Positions 43,405-52,409 of a DNA stretch of 64,000 bases are shown in pieces. Position 1 is the stretch's first letter; each line of letters starts with the position of its first letter. Made by a program: the position numbers and the translations under genes. The DNA lies in the NCBI RefSeq assembly GCF_001545075.1, contig NZ_FCOB02000016.1, positions 62,001 through 126,000 on the forward strand, in the 5' to 3' direction. The DNA is from Caballeronia ptereochthonis (GTDB taxonomy: Bacteria; Pseudomonadota; Gammaproteobacteria; Burkholderiales; Burkholderiaceae). Below the pieces are notes generated by a model, which saw nothing but the letters and a program-made list of their open reading frames with translations, made no database searches and was not told the DNA's origin.

Positions 43405-45024
43405 TCAGACGCTCGCGCGATTCAGCGTGTAGACCTGATATTCCGCGACGAACGCGTCGAACGACTCAGTGTCGTTGCGCTCGACCTCTGCCTGATCGAC
43501 GAGCGATTTCGCTGCTAGTGCTTCCATCGCACGCTCTTCGTCGACGGACAGCGGCCGCGCGCGGAACCACTCCGCGTGCCGCGTGCTCAGTTCGAGCGCG
43601 AATTCGTCGAAGGACTGCTGCCTGTCGCGCATCGTCTGCAGCACGCGCGCGGAAGGCGTGAGCGACGCATCCGCGATGCGCGGACGCAGCGCCGCGAGCG
43701 TGCGCGTGTGGTCGTCGTTGCCGTTGAGCGCATCGAGCGTTTTCGCGACGGGCTCGATCGCATCGAACAGTGCTTCCGCCCACTCCCGCATCGGCACGCT
43801 CTTGCCGTCGCGTTGCAGCGTGAGGCCCGGCTTGCGCCCTTCCTTCGCCACCGCGCTGAAGTTGCCGTTCGCTTCGATGCTCGCGCGGGGCGGCAGCAGC
43901 GGGCTGTCCTCCAGCGCGCAATAGAGCAGATACGCATCGAGAAAGCGCGCGGTTTCGAGCGAGATGCCGGTCGGCTCGAACGGATCGATGTCTAGGCAGC
44001 GCACTTCGATGTACTGCACGCCGCGCTCGGACAACGCGTGCAGCGGACGCTCACCCGATTGCGTCACCCGCTTCGGGCGAATCGTCGAGTAGAACTCGTT
44101 TTCGATCTGCAGAACGTTGGTGTTGATCTGCACCCATTCGCCGTCGCGCTGCGTGCCGATGGCTTCGTACGGCGCATACGGCTGGCTCACGGCTTTCGCG
44201 AGCACGTCGAGATAGGCGTCGAGATTGTCGTAGCTCGGCAGCAGGTCCGCTTGCGCGGGATTATTCGTGTAGCCGAGATCGCTCATGCGCAGGCTGGTCG
44301 CGTGCGGCAGATAGAACGTGTCGGCATCGAACGTTTCGAGACGATGCGCCTTGCCTTCGACGAAGCGCCTGTTCAACGCAGGCGATGCGCCGAACAGATA
44401 CATCAGCAGCCAGCTCGTGCGGCGGAAGTTGCGGATGAGCGCGAAGTAGCGTTCAGACTGGAAATCCCTGGCCGTCAGCGTGCTCGTGGGATCCAGCGCC
44501 TGCCACGCGCGCCACACATCTTCGTTCAGTGAATAGTTGTAGTGGATCCCGGCGATGCATTGCATCGTGCGGCCATAGCGCAGTGCGAGCCCGCGACGGT
44601 ACACGTGCTTCAGCGTGCCGATATTCGACGTGCCGTAAAGCCCAAGCGGAATCTCGTCCTCGGGCGGCAGCGAATTGGGCATCGAGTTGTTCCACAGCAG
44701 CTCGTCGCCCATATGCGAATACGCGAAGCGATGCAGCACGTCGAGGCGATCGAGCGTGAGCGCTGCGTCGGTTTCGGCGGGCGTGATCAGTTCGACGAGC
44801 GCTTCAGAGTAGTCGGTCGTGATGAGCGGATGCGTGAGCGCCGATCCGAACGCGCGCGGATGCGGCGTCATCGCGAGCTTGCCTTGCGGTGTCACGCGCA
44901 GGCTTTCTTTCTCGATGCCGCGCAAGCCTTGACGCAACGCGTCGGCGTGCGGGCCGGACGCGAGCGCGGCAAGCCTGCGCTGAAAAGCGCCGGCCTGGGG
45001 GTGAGCGGAATTCTGGTTTGCCAT
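43405..45024 (-). CDS. gshA: Glutamate-cysteine ligase
   Basis: First step of glutathione synthesis. The 539-residue protein has the gamma-proteobacterial GshA pattern: [128 protein letters not shown] at 45024. It appears monocistronic. Length is close to E. coli GshA (518). Confidence 0.96.
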   Translation of the reverse strand: MANQNSAHPQAGAFQRRLAALASGPHADALRQGLRGIEKESLRVTPQGKLAMTPHPRAFGSALTHPLITTDYSEALVELITPAETDAALTLDRLDVLHRFAYSHMGDELLWNNSMPNSLPPEDEIPLGLYGTSNIGTLKHVYRRGLALRYGRTMQCIAGIHYNYSLNEDVWRAWQALDPTSTLTARDFQSERYFALIRNFRRTSWLLMYLFGASPALNRRFVEGKAHRLETFDADTFYLPHATSLRMSDLGYTNNPAQADLLPSYDNLDAYLDVLAKAVSQPYAPYEAIGTQRDGEWVQINTNVLQIENEFYSTIRPKRVTQSGERPLHALSERGVQYIEVRCLDIDPFEPTGISLETARFLDAYLLYCALEDSPLLPPRASIEANGNFSAVAKEGRKPGLTLQRDGKSVPMREWAEALFDAIEPVAKTLDALNGNDDHTRTLAALRPRIADASLTPSARVLQTMRDRQQSFDEFALELSTRHAEWFRARPLSVDEERAMEALAAKSLVDQAEVERNDTESFDAFVAEYQVYTLNRASV

Positions 45025-45294
45025 TGAAGCAATCTGCGAGGAGCGCGAGCGATGTAGGCCCGAGTCGTATTTTTAGGGTAGCGGGCACTTTAACATCTCG
45101 GTGTCAGGCGTGCTTGGGCCCAGAACCAGCAAGGGTTTGCGGGTTTTTCAGAGCATTCGCGGGACGCTTTGCGGGTAGACGCCAAGCCGGTTGCGGACGG
45201 CTCGCGAGGAGAACGAAGCGCCGGGCGGCGCTTCAGTTCATAGGGAACGAGACAGGGCGCACACGCGTCATGGCTACGGCGAACGCCCCGTTCC

Positions 45295-46389
45295 TCACGC
45301 GACCTCGTTGGCCGCGTGGTGCGTGCGCTCCGTTTCGAGCAAGGCCTCCTTGCGCGGCTTGCCCCAGCGATAGCCCGCGATCGCGCCATCCTTGCCGATC
45401 ACGCGATGGCACGGAATCGCGAGCGCCACCGGATTCGACGCACACGCATTCGCGACCGCCCGCACCGCCCGCGGCGAGCCGAGCGATTCGGCGATGTCGG
45501 TATAGCTGCGCGTCTGGCCGTACGGGATGCGCCGCAGCGCGTCCCAGACGCGGCGCTGGAACGCCGTCGCGCCGATGTCGAGCGGCAGGTCGAAGCGCTC
45601 GCGCGTGCCTTGCAGATACGCGCGGACCTGCGCGATGAACGGCGCCATTTTCGCGGCATCCTCCACGCGTTCGGCTTGCGCGAAGTCGGCGGCGAGCTGT
45701 TCGATTAGCGCGCCGGCATCGTCGCCGAAAGCGATCTTGCAGACGCCCTTGTCGGTTGCGGCGACGAGCACCGTGCCGAGCGGCGTGTCGGCGCTCGCAT
45801 AGCGCACCGTCAACCCCGCGCCCTGGCGCTTGTACGCGGAAGGCGTCATGCCGAGCTCGGCGGGCACGGCTTCATACATCCGCGACGGCGAGCCGAAGCC
45901 GGCGTCGTGCGTGGCGCGCGTGACGTCGCGGCCACGCTGCAGGGCGTCGCGCAGCACGCCCGCGCGCTGCGCCGCCTGATACTGACGGGGCGAGATGCCG
46001 ACGATCCGCGAAAAGAGCCGCTGCAAGTGGAACGGGCTGACGTGCACGGCGTCGCTCAGCTGCGCGAGCGTCATGCGTTGCTGAGGATCGGCGTCGAGCA
46101 CCTTGCACGCGCGCTCGACGATCGCGAGTTCGCGCGGCAGGCTCGTCGGCCGGCAGCGTTTGCAGGGGCGGTATCCGGCTGCCTCGGCGGCATCGGTCGT
46201 CGGGAAGAATTCGACGTTTTCGCGACGCGGCGCGCGCGAGGCGCACGATGGCCGGCAAAACACGCCGGTCGTGCGCACGGCGAAGAAGAAGGCGCCGTCG
46301 GCGTGCTCGTCGCGCTCGACGACCGCCTGCCAGCGGCTTTCATCGGTAGTGAAAATGGGGTCTGGACGACGATTTGCTTCGGTTTTCAT
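45295..46389 (-). CDS. ada: Ada: methyl-sensing activator and O6-methylguanine-DNA methyltransferase
   Basis: Repairs methyl phosphotriesters and O6-methylguanine and activates the adaptive response. From the ATG at 46389 (364 residues) the N-terminal zinc domain shows FFFAVRTTGVFCRPSCASRAPRRENVEFFPTTDAAEAAGYRPCKRC, with the four metal cysteines including the methyl-acceptor CRPSC. An AraC helix-turn-helix follows near 95-190 (LAQLSDAVHVSPFHLQRLFSRIVGISPRQYQ). The C-terminal methyltransferase has the active site AIPCHRVIGKDGAIAGYRWG. It is a fused Ada as in E. coli. An AidB-like protein is encoded at 27197-28924. Confidence 0.96.
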   Translation of the reverse strand: MKTEANRRPDPIFTTDESRWQAVVERDEHADGAFFFAVRTTGVFCRPSCASRAPRRENVEFFPTTDAAEAAGYRPCKRCRPTSLPRELAIVERACKVLDADPQQRMTLAQLSDAVHVSPFHLQRLFSRIVGISPRQYQAAQRAGVLRDALQRGRDVTRATHDAGFGSPSRMYEAVPAELGMTPSAYKRQGAGLTVRYASADTPLGTVLVAATDKGVCKIAFGDDAGALIEQLAADFAQAERVEDAAKMAPFIAQVRAYLQGTRERFDLPLDIGATAFQRRVWDALRRIPYGQTRSYTDIAESLGSPRAVRAVANACASNPVALAIPCHRVIGKDGAIAGYRWGKPRKEALLETERTHHAANEVA

Positions 46390-46543
46390 GACGACCTCGA
46401 TGGCTCGTTGGTACGAAACCACTGTAGAGCCGTCCAGACGAGGTTACGCGCCGTTTCTTGCTGTGTCATCGGCAGGCAGATTCCGAAAAGTGACGCGCAG
46501 ATACCACAGAATGACGCCATAGGGGTTTTTACTAAAATTTCTA

Positions 46544-46572
46544 TTGCATCGCATCAAGTGGCTGTGTATGAT
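46544..46572 (+). promoter_or_regulatory. Promoter of the candidate sRNA at 46579
   Basis: A -35-like TTGCAT (46544-46549) and a -10 TATGAT (46567-46572) are separated by exactly 17 bases. They lie just upstream of the terminator-ended intergenic transcript. The -10 matches five of six consensus positions; the -35 is weaker. Confidence 0.55.
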
Positions 46573-46578
46573 TGGAAC

Positions 46579-46640
46579 TGTCTCCTCCATGTCTCCTCCT
46601 GATATGGATTCAGCCCGCCAACCTAGGCGGGCTTTTTTTT
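46579..46640 (+). ncRNA. Candidate small RNA with two anti-Shine-Dalgarno motifs
   Basis: A short intergenic transcript of about 60 nt is predicted on the plus strand between ada and hslU, both on the minus strand. It has a promoter just upstream. TCTCCTCC (46581-46588) and TCTCCTCCT (46592-46600) lie near the 5' end, and an intrinsic terminator closes it: AGCCCGCC (46612-46619) pairing with 46626-46633, followed by eight T residues. No protein gene on this strand needs that terminator. CU-rich single-stranded motifs complementary to GGAGG ribosome-binding sites are typical seeds of Hfq-type sRNAs. I cannot assign a named family. Confidence 0.7.
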
Positions 46641-46680
46641 GCCCCGCTTTTTTGTCCACGTTCACGCGCGGCAGACACAA

Positions 46681-46708
46681 AAAAACCGAGCCTCGCGGCC
46701 CGGTTTTT
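46681..46708 (-). terminator. Intrinsic terminator after hslU
   Basis: AAAAACCG at 46681-46688 pairs with CGGTTTTT at 46701-46708, with further GC pairing inside. On the minus strand it ends in a T run, 30 bases after the hslU stop. Confidence 0.8.
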
Positions 46709-46737
46709 CGTTTCGACAGCGCGCGTCGACCAGAAGA

Positions 46738-48075
46738 TCAAAGCACGTAGCGCGACAAGTCCTCGTCCTGTGCCACGTCGCCCAGCGCGCGATCCACATA
46801 CGCCGCGTCGATCCGCACCGGCTGGCCCGTATGGTTGCCCGCCGCGAAGGACACTTCCTCCAGCAGCTTCTCGATCACCGTATAGAGCCGCCGCGCGCCG
46901 ATGTTCTCGGTCTTCTCGTTGACCGAGTACGCGACTTCGGCCAGGCGACGGATGCCGTCTTCGCCGAAATCGAGCTCGACGCCTTCCGTCGCGAGCAGCG
47001 CCTTGTATTGCTTGACGAGGCTCGCGTCGGTCGCGTTCAGGATCGATTCGAAGTCCCCGACGGACAGCGAGTCGAGTTCGACGCGAATCGGAAAACGCCC
47101 TTGCAGCTCGGGAATCAGATCGCTCGGTTTGGCGAGATGGAACGCACCGCTCGCGATGAACAGGATGTGGTCGGTCTTGATCATCCCGTACTTCGTGTTG
47201 ATGGTCGTGCCTTCGACGAGCGGCAGCAGATCGCGCTGCACGCCCGCGCGCGACACTTCGGCGCCGCCCGCCTCGCTGCGCGACGCAATCTTGTCGATCT
47301 CGTCCAGGAACACGATGCCGTTCTGCTCGACGTTCTGCACCGCCTTGCTCTTGACCTCCTCGTCGTTGAGCATCTTGCCGGCTTCCTCGTCCGTGAGGAG
47401 TTTCAGCGCTTCCTTCACCTTCACCTTGCGGCGCGTCTTCTTGCCGCCGCCGATGTTCGCGAACATCGAACGGATCTGCTCGGTCATGTCTTCCATGCCC
47501 GGCGGCCCCATGATGTCCATGCCGACCTGCGGCATTTCGATGTCCAGCTCGATGTCCTTGTCATCGAGCGAGCCTTCGCGCAGGCGCTTGCGGAAAGTCT
47601 GGCGCGTGACATTGTCGCCATCGGTGCCCGTCTCGGACGCGGCAAAGCCGACCGGACGCGCGCTCGGCAGCAGGATGTCGAGGATGCGGTCTTCCGCGCG
47701 GTCCTCGGCCTTGGTGCGCACCTTCTTCATCTCGGATTCGCGCGTCTGCTTGACCGAAATCTCGATCAGATCGCGCACGATGCTGTCGACGTCGCGGCCC
47801 ACGTAGCCGACCTCGGTGAACTTGGTCGCCTCGATCTTGATGAACGGCGCGTCCGCGAGCTTGGCGAGACGTCGCGCGATCTCGGTCTTGCCGACGCCCG
47901 TCGGCCCGATCATCAGAATGTTCTTCGGCGTGATTTCCTGGCGCAGCGGCTCGGCGACCTGCTGGCGGCGCCAGCGGTTGCGCAGCGCGACGGCCACGGC
48001 CTTTTTCGCGCGCGTCTGGCCGATGATGTGCTTGTCGAGCTCGGAGACGATCTCGGAGGGAGTCATGGTGGTCAT
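46738..48075 (-). CDS. hslU: HslU, ATPase subunit of the HslVU protease
   Basis: AAA+ unfoldase that feeds proteins to HslV. The 445-residue protein has [34 protein letters not shown], Walker [16 protein letters not shown], the pore motif GYVGRD, the I-domain (about 110-240), Walker [14 protein letters not shown], sensor regions and a C-terminus ending EDLSRYVL, the tail that docks on HslV. It lies 12 bases after hslV on the same strand. The pair is heat-shock regulated in related bacteria. Confidence 0.97.
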   Translation of the reverse strand: MTTMTPSEIVSELDKHIIGQTRAKKAVAVALRNRWRRQQVAEPLRQEITPKNILMIGPTGVGKTEIARRLAKLADAPFIKIEATKFTEVGYVGRDVDSIVRDLIEISVKQTRESEMKKVRTKAEDRAEDRILDILLPSARPVGFAASETGTDGDNVTRQTFRKRLREGSLDDKDIELDIEMPQVGMDIMGPPGMEDMTEQIRSMFANIGGGKKTRRKVKVKEALKLLTDEEAGKMLNDEEVKSKAVQNVEQNGIVFLDEIDKIASRSEAGGAEVSRAGVQRDLLPLVEGTTINTKYGMIKTDHILFIASGAFHLAKPSDLIPELQGRFPIRVELDSLSVGDFESILNATDASLVKQYKALLATEGVELDFGEDGIRRLAEVAYSVNEKTENIGARRLYTVIEKLLEEVSFAAGNHTGQPVRIDAAYVDRALGDVAQDEDLSRYVL

Positions 48076-48087
48076 CGTGGTTTCCTT

Positions 48088-48624
48088 TTACTCGATCGTC
48101 TCGATGACGCGGTTGTGGTTGGTGTAGATGCACATGTCGCCGGCGATGCTGAGCGCCTTCTCGACGATCTCGCGCGGCGAGAGGCCGGTGTTCTCGACGA
48201 GCGCCTGCGCCGCGGCCTGAGCGTACGCGCCGCCCGAGCCGATCGCGCAGATGCCGTTTTCCGGATCGAGCACGTCGCCATTGCCGGTGATGACGAGCGT
48301 GGCATTCGCGTCGGCGGCGATCAGCATTGCTTCGAGGCGGCGCAGCATGCGGTCGGTGCGCCAGTCCTTCGCGAGCTCGACGGCGGCGCGCGTCAGATTG
48401 CCCTGATGTTTCTCGAGCTTCGCTTCGAAGCGATCGAGCAGCGAGAACGCGTCGGCGGTGCCGCCGGCGAAGCCGACCAGCACCTTGCCGCCATAGATGC
48501 GGCGCACCTTCTTCGCACCGCCTTTCATGACGATGTTGCCGAGCGTCACCTGACCATCACCGCCCAGCGCGACCTTGCCGTCGCGGCGCACGGAGACGAT
48601 GGTCGTGCCGTGAAATTGTTCCAT
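48088..48624 (-). CDS. hslV: HslV, peptidase subunit of the HslVU protease
   Basis: Threonine peptidase of the 20S-like family, 178 residues. The sequence [24 protein letters not shown] carries the catalytic threonine, and [14 protein letters not shown] is conserved. Unlike E. coli HslV, which starts Met-Thr, this one has a six-residue leader MEQFHG before the Thr. No alternative in-frame ATG or GTG lies closer, so the leader must be removed to free Thr7. It is followed directly by hslU. TAAGGAACGC precedes the ATG. Confidence 0.96.
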   Translation of the reverse strand: MEQFHGTTIVSVRRDGKVALGGDGQVTLGNIVMKGGAKKVRRIYGGKVLVGFAGGTADAFSLLDRFEAKLEKHQGNLTRAAVELAKDWRTDRMLRRLEAMLIAADANATLVITGNGDVLDPENGICAIGSGGAYAQAAAQALVENTGLSPREIVEKALSIAGDMCIYTNHNRVIETIE

Positions 48625-48874
48625 GTGCGTTCCTTAAGAAAACCAGAGGGACGCGGGGCGGGTTTCGTCGTTCGGAAGTCCGCCGCGCAATCAAGAATTC
48701 GAGGGAGTGCACGGCGCGGGGTTCCGCCCGGCCGTAGGCCTCGGGCGGACGGCGCCGCGCGCGCGCCTGGCCGCGGTCATGCTTTTACGGGGCGCGTCGG
48801 AATCATTTTAGGGCGACGGGAGATTTATCAAGACGCGCGGTGTCGATGCATCCGCGATTTACCCGGCTGAAAGC
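48625..48874. other. hslV upstream region
   Basis: About 250 bases between hslV and the dksA terminator, both on the minus strand. It should contain the hslVU promoter. I see no gene and did not find a convincing sigma-32 pair by eye. Confidence 0.5.
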
Positions 48875-48905
48875 AAAAAGGCACACGTTCGACGTGTGCC
48901 TTTTT
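48875..48905. terminator. Intrinsic terminator after dksA
   Basis: A long perfect stem (AAAAAGGCACACGT pairing with ACGTGTGCCTTTTT) closes a three-base loop. It is symmetric and would terminate in both directions. It lies about 90 bases after the dksA stop on the minus strand. Confidence 0.9.
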
Positions 48906-48993
48906 CCTGGTGCGGATGCTGGCTTGCAGCTTTTCGCGGCGGCGTCTTCCCCGTTGCGGGCGGTCCCGCGACGCACGCCCGCCGGCTGCGGAA

Positions 48994-49410
48994 TCAGTCG
49001 CCGAAGAGCTTCTGGCGCAGTTCGCGGCGCTCCTGGGCCTCGAGCGAGAGCGTGGCCGTCGGACGCGCGAGCAGGCGCGGAATGCCGATCGGTTCGCCGG
49101 TTTCCTCGCACCAGCCGTATTCGCCGGACTCGATGCGCGCGAGCGACTGCTGCACCTTCTTCAGGAGCTTGCGTTCGCGATCACGCGTGCGCAGCTCCAG
49201 TGCATGCTCTTCCTCGATGGTCGCGCGATCCGCCGGGTCCGGCACGATCACCGTTTCCCGCAGATTTTCGGTCGTCTGGCCGGCATTCTTCAGAATGTCC
49301 GCTTGCAACTGCTCGAGCCGGTTCTTGAAGAAGGCGAGTTGATCCTCGTTCATGTAGTCCTTCTCGCTCATCTTCAGGATTTCGGCTTCGGTCAAGAGTT
49401 TCGTTGTCAT
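48994..49410 (-). CDS. dksA: RNA polymerase-binding factor DksA (zinc-ligand-poor type)
   Basis: Binds RNA polymerase through the secondary channel and works with ppGpp in the stringent response. The 138-residue protein keeps the coiled coil and the tip motif DPADRA (residues 58-63). The zinc-finger fold region is GWCEETGEPIGIPRLLARPTATLSLEAQERREL. Only one (C101) of the four cysteines of E. coli DksA remains; the other three positions are T104, S122 and A125, so it should not bind zinc in the classical way. It lies next to a zinc-type COG0523 GTPase gene. Confidence 0.95.
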   Translation of the reverse strand: MTTKLLTEAEILKMSEKDYMNEDQLAFFKNRLEQLQADILKNAGQTTENLRETVIVPDPADRATIEEEHALELRTRDRERKLLKKVQQSLARIESGEYGWCEETGEPIGIPRLLARPTATLSLEAQERRELRQKLFGD

Positions 49411-49880
49411 CTGCTTGCTTCTTCAATGTAAGGCGATGTTCTCTCGCAACGCCCGCAACTGCGTTACCCGCATGCAGCGCGCCGTTACGCTCAAGGCTCG
49501 CGCGACAGGTCGATGCGGGGCCGAACTCCTCTGGAAACCGATATTGGATGATGCTCCGGACGGCCGGGCGCATTTGGCATGGCCCGGAATTTCCGGCCCC
49601 GGTGCTTTGTCTTGATTCGCCTTCCCCCGGCGAATCCAGGCATCGTCCCGACGGGACATCCTTTCTCCTCATCCGTTGGCCGAACGCCCGAAGACGCGCG
49701 TCCTACGGAACTGCCCTTCTCCAGTGGGGCTGTATTGTAACTGAACCGCAATTTCCGACGACAACCGAGGAAAACCCTGTCGATTAGTGCCGGAATTTCA
49801 AAAATATAACGCCTGGTCGTGCAAAAAGCGATGTCGGTGCGTGGTCGCGACTACACATCCGCGATGAAAGTCGGCCACGA
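49411..49880. other. Long dksA upstream region
   Basis: About 470 bases upstream of dksA (minus strand) without a convincing protein gene. Several overlapping short frames exist on both strands, but none has both a good ribosome-binding site and a recognisable product. It may hold the dksA promoter and a long untranslated leader. Confidence 0.5.
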
Positions 49881-49917
49881 AAAACGCCGCACGCGGGCTT
49901 CTCGCGGCGGCGTTTTT
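49881..49917. terminator. Bidirectional terminator after the COG0523 GTPase gene
   Basis: AAAACGCCGC (49881-49890) pairs with GCGGCGTTTT (49907-49916). T runs occur on both strands. It lies about 60 bases after the GTPase stop on the minus strand. Confidence 0.8.
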
Positions 49918-49977
49918 CTTTTCAAGCCCGATTTTGCCCGCCGCGAACCGCGGAACTCCAGCGAGATGCGTGCCGAT

Positions 49978-51042
49978 TTACTTGACGAGGCACGCGTCGA
50001 GCCCGTCGGTGATCAGATCCTTCGGCAGCTCGATGCCGATGAACACCATCTTGCTGTTCTTCTTCTCGATCGGCATCCACTTGCCGGCAAGATCGCTGCC
50101 CATCATCTGATGCACGCCCTGGAACACGACCTTGCGATCGACGCCCTTCATGTACAGCACGCCCTTGTAGCGCAGCAGGCGTTCGCCATAGATCTGCAGA
50201 ATGCCGCCGAGGAAGTCTTCGAGGCGGTTCGGATCGAACGGCTTGTCGCTGCGGTACACGAACGACTTGATCTTGTCGTCGTGATGCGCGTGATGGTGGT
50301 CGTGGTGATGCTCGTGATCGTGGCTATGATCGTGACCGCAGGTCGAGTGATCATGATCGTGGTCGTGATCATGGTCATGGTCGTGCTCGTCTTCAGCGAG
50401 GAAATCCGGATCGATTTCGAGCTTCGCGTTCAGGTTGAAGCCGCGCAGATCGAAGATTTCCTTGATGTCCGCGTCGCCGAAATTCACGACCTTGATCGCC
50501 GCGCGCGGATTCATGTGCAGCAGGCGATGCTTGAGCGCGTCGAGCGCGGCGGCATCGACGAGATCGGACTTGGTGATGAACAGCCGGTCCGCGAAACCGA
50601 CCTGACGCTGCACGACTTCCTGCTGGTCGAGCTGCGCATTCGCGTGCTTCGCATCGACGAGCGTGATGATCGCATCGAGCAGGAATTCGTCGGCGACGGT
50701 GTTGTCCATGAAGAACGTCTGCGCGACCGGGCCCGGATTCGCGAGGCCGGTGGTCTCGATCACGACGCGGTCGAAATCCAGCGTGCCCGCCTTCTTGCGG
50801 TTGGCGAGATCTTCGAGCGCACGCGCCAGATCGCCGCGAATTGTGCAGCAGATGCAGCCGTTGCTCATCTGGATGATCTGCTCGTTCGTATCCTGCACGA
50901 GGATTTCGTTGTCGATGTTCTCTTCGCCGAACTCGTTTTCGATCACGGCGATCTTCATGCCGTGCTGCTCGTTCAGGATGCGCTTGAGCAGCGTGGTTTT
51001 GCCGCTGCCCAGAAAGCCGGTCAGGATGGTTACGGGAATCAT
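49978..51042 (-). CDS. COG0523/CobW-family GTPase with histidine-rich loop (putative zinc metallochaperone)
   Basis: 354-residue G3E-family GTPase. Walker A is GFLGSGKTTLL (residues 9-19), the metal-binding CxCC motif is GCICC (residues 62-66), the Walker B/ETTG region is VVIETTGLANPGPV (94-107) and the guanine motif is TKSD (157-160). Residues about 217-256 are an extreme His/Asp run (more than 20 histidines), followed by the CobW C-terminal domain. Members insert zinc into target proteins under zinc limitation. The long histidine loop would buffer or sense zinc or nickel. A specific target or a Zur site could not be identified. Confidence 0.9.
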   Translation of the reverse strand: MIPVTILTGFLGSGKTTLLKRILNEQHGMKIAVIENEFGEENIDNEILVQDTNEQIIQMSNGCICCTIRGDLARALEDLANRKKAGTLDFDRVVIETTGLANPGPVAQTFFMDNTVADEFLLDAIITLVDAKHANAQLDQQEVVQRQVGFADRLFITKSDLVDAAALDALKHRLLHMNPRAAIKVVNFGDADIKEIFDLRGFNLNAKLEIDPDFLAEDEHDHDHDHDHDHDHSTCGHDHSHDHEHHHDHHHAHHDDKIKSFVYRSDKPFDPNRLEDFLGGILQIYGERLLRYKGVLYMKGVDRKVVFQGVHQMMGSDLAGKWMPIEKKNSKMVFIGIELPKDLITDGLDACLVK

Positions 51043-51174
51043 GGTGTCGCCTGTGTCCTTGTCTGTGTTCGGTCGTCCGTGTTGCGGGATGCGCTGAATC
51101 GGCTATTGAAACATATTTGTCAAGCCGACGCTTCGGCAGCCCGGCGAGCGCTCGTTGCGGCTAGATCGGGGCGC

Positions 51175-52374
51175 TCAAGCGATTTGCAACAGTAGCCCTT
51201 TCAGGTATTCGCCTTCCGGGAACGCCGTCAGCAGCGGATGATCGACGCCCGCGCCCAGACGCTTCAGGATGCGCGCATCGACGCGCGCGTCCGCCGCCGC
51301 GCTCGCGACGATCTTCTGGAACAGGTCCGAATCGATCGCGCCGGAGCACGAGTAGGTGAACAGCAGGCCGCCCGGACGCAGCAATTTGAAGCCGCTCAGG
51401 TTGATGTCCTTGTACGCGCGCGCGGCACGATCGACGGTTTCCTTCGATGGCGCGAACTTCGGCGGATCGAGCACGATCAGGTCGAAGCGCTGGCCTTCGT
51501 CGTAGAGACGCCGGAGCGTCTTGAAGGCGTCTGCATCCAGCCATTCGGCTTTTTCGGCGTCGAAACCGTTTGCCTTGACGTTCTCACGTGCCAGCGCGAG
51601 CGCCTCGCCCGACGAATCCACCGACACGACGCGCGTCGCGCCGCCCTTGAGCGCGGCGAGCGAGAAGCCGCCCGTGTAGCAGAAGCAGTTCAGCACTTCG
51701 CGCCCTGCCGCGTTCTGTTGCACGAGCACGCGGTTGTCGCGCTGATCGACGTAGAAGCCCGTCTTGTGGCCGTTGCGCACGTCGACGTGGTACCGCACGC
51801 CGCATTCGTTCGTGATCAGCGTCTCGGGCGGCGCGTCGCCGGCGAGCACGCCGGTCGTCTGTTCGAGCCCTTCCTTCTGGCGGATCGAGACGTCCGAGCG
51901 CTCGAAGACGTTCGGGCAGCCCGTCGCGCCGATCAGCGCCTGCACGATCGCTTCCTTCCACGCTTCGACGCCGGTCGCCATGAACTGGCAGACGAGCTGC
52001 GCGTGCGCGCCTTCATCGGCGACGTAGTAATCGACGATCAGTCCCGGCAGGCCGTCCGCTTCGCCGAAGATGAGGCGCGTCGCGCCGGTGTCCTTCACCA
52101 TCGCCTGCCGGTGCGCGACCGCGCGCTGCACGCGCCGCTTGAAGAACGCGTGATCGACCGGCTCGCTTTCGTCGAACGTCCAGACGCGTGCACGGATCTG
52201 CGATTGCGGGCTGTACGAGGCGCGCGCGAGAAAGCGTCCGTCGGCCGCGCGCACGGCGACGGTCGCGCCCGGCGCGGGATTCCCGTCGATGCGCGCAATG
52301 GCGTTCGCGTAAATCCACGGATGGCGGCGAACGAGCGATTTGTCCTTCGCCGGTTTGAGCGTGATGGTGTTCAT
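51175..52374 (-). CDS. rlmI: Class I SAM-dependent rRNA large-subunit methyltransferase (RlmI type)
   Basis: Predicted 23S rRNA cytosine-5 methyltransferase, 399 residues from ATG 52374. The N-terminal PUA domain is LKPAKDKSLVRRHPWIYANAIARIDGNPAPGATVAVRAADGRFLARASYSPQSQIRARVWTF. The SAM-binding Rossmann part contains NCFCYTGGFSLAALKGGATRVVSVDSSGEALALARENVKANG and the catalytic LIVLDPPKFA. YSCSG near the end is also conserved in RlmI. A longer frame to 52737 overlaps xerC and is rejected. It starts 35 bases after the xerC stop. Methylation of C1962 is known for E. coli RlmI; the site here is inferred. Confidence 0.9.
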   Translation of the reverse strand: MNTITLKPAKDKSLVRRHPWIYANAIARIDGNPAPGATVAVRAADGRFLARASYSPQSQIRARVWTFDESEPVDHAFFKRRVQRAVAHRQAMVKDTGATRLIFGEADGLPGLIVDYYVADEGAHAQLVCQFMATGVEAWKEAIVQALIGATGCPNVFERSDVSIRQKEGLEQTTGVLAGDAPPETLITNECGVRYHVDVRNGHKTGFYVDQRDNRVLVQQNAAGREVLNCFCYTGGFSLAALKGGATRVVSVDSSGEALALARENVKANGFDAEKAEWLDADAFKTLRRLYDEGQRFDLIVLDPPKFAPSKETVDRAARAYKDINLSGFKLLRPGGLLFTYSCSGAIDSDLFQKIVASAAADARVDARILKRLGAGVDHPLLTAFPEGEYLKGLLLQIA

Positions 52375-52409
52375 TGCAATGCGGATGAAGCGCACGAGGC
52401 GCTGTCGAA

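Noticed and set aside
46444..46587. Minus-strand 47-codon frame starting at an ATG behind AGGAGGAGAC
   Set aside because: The perfect ribosome-binding site is simply the complement of the sRNA's CTCCTCC motifs. The plus-strand promoter and U-tailed terminator explain the sequence better, and the peptide looks like no known protein.
51043..51174. Zur box upstream of the COG0523 GTPase
   Set aside because: I looked for a GTTATA-like palindrome on both strands and found no convincing match.
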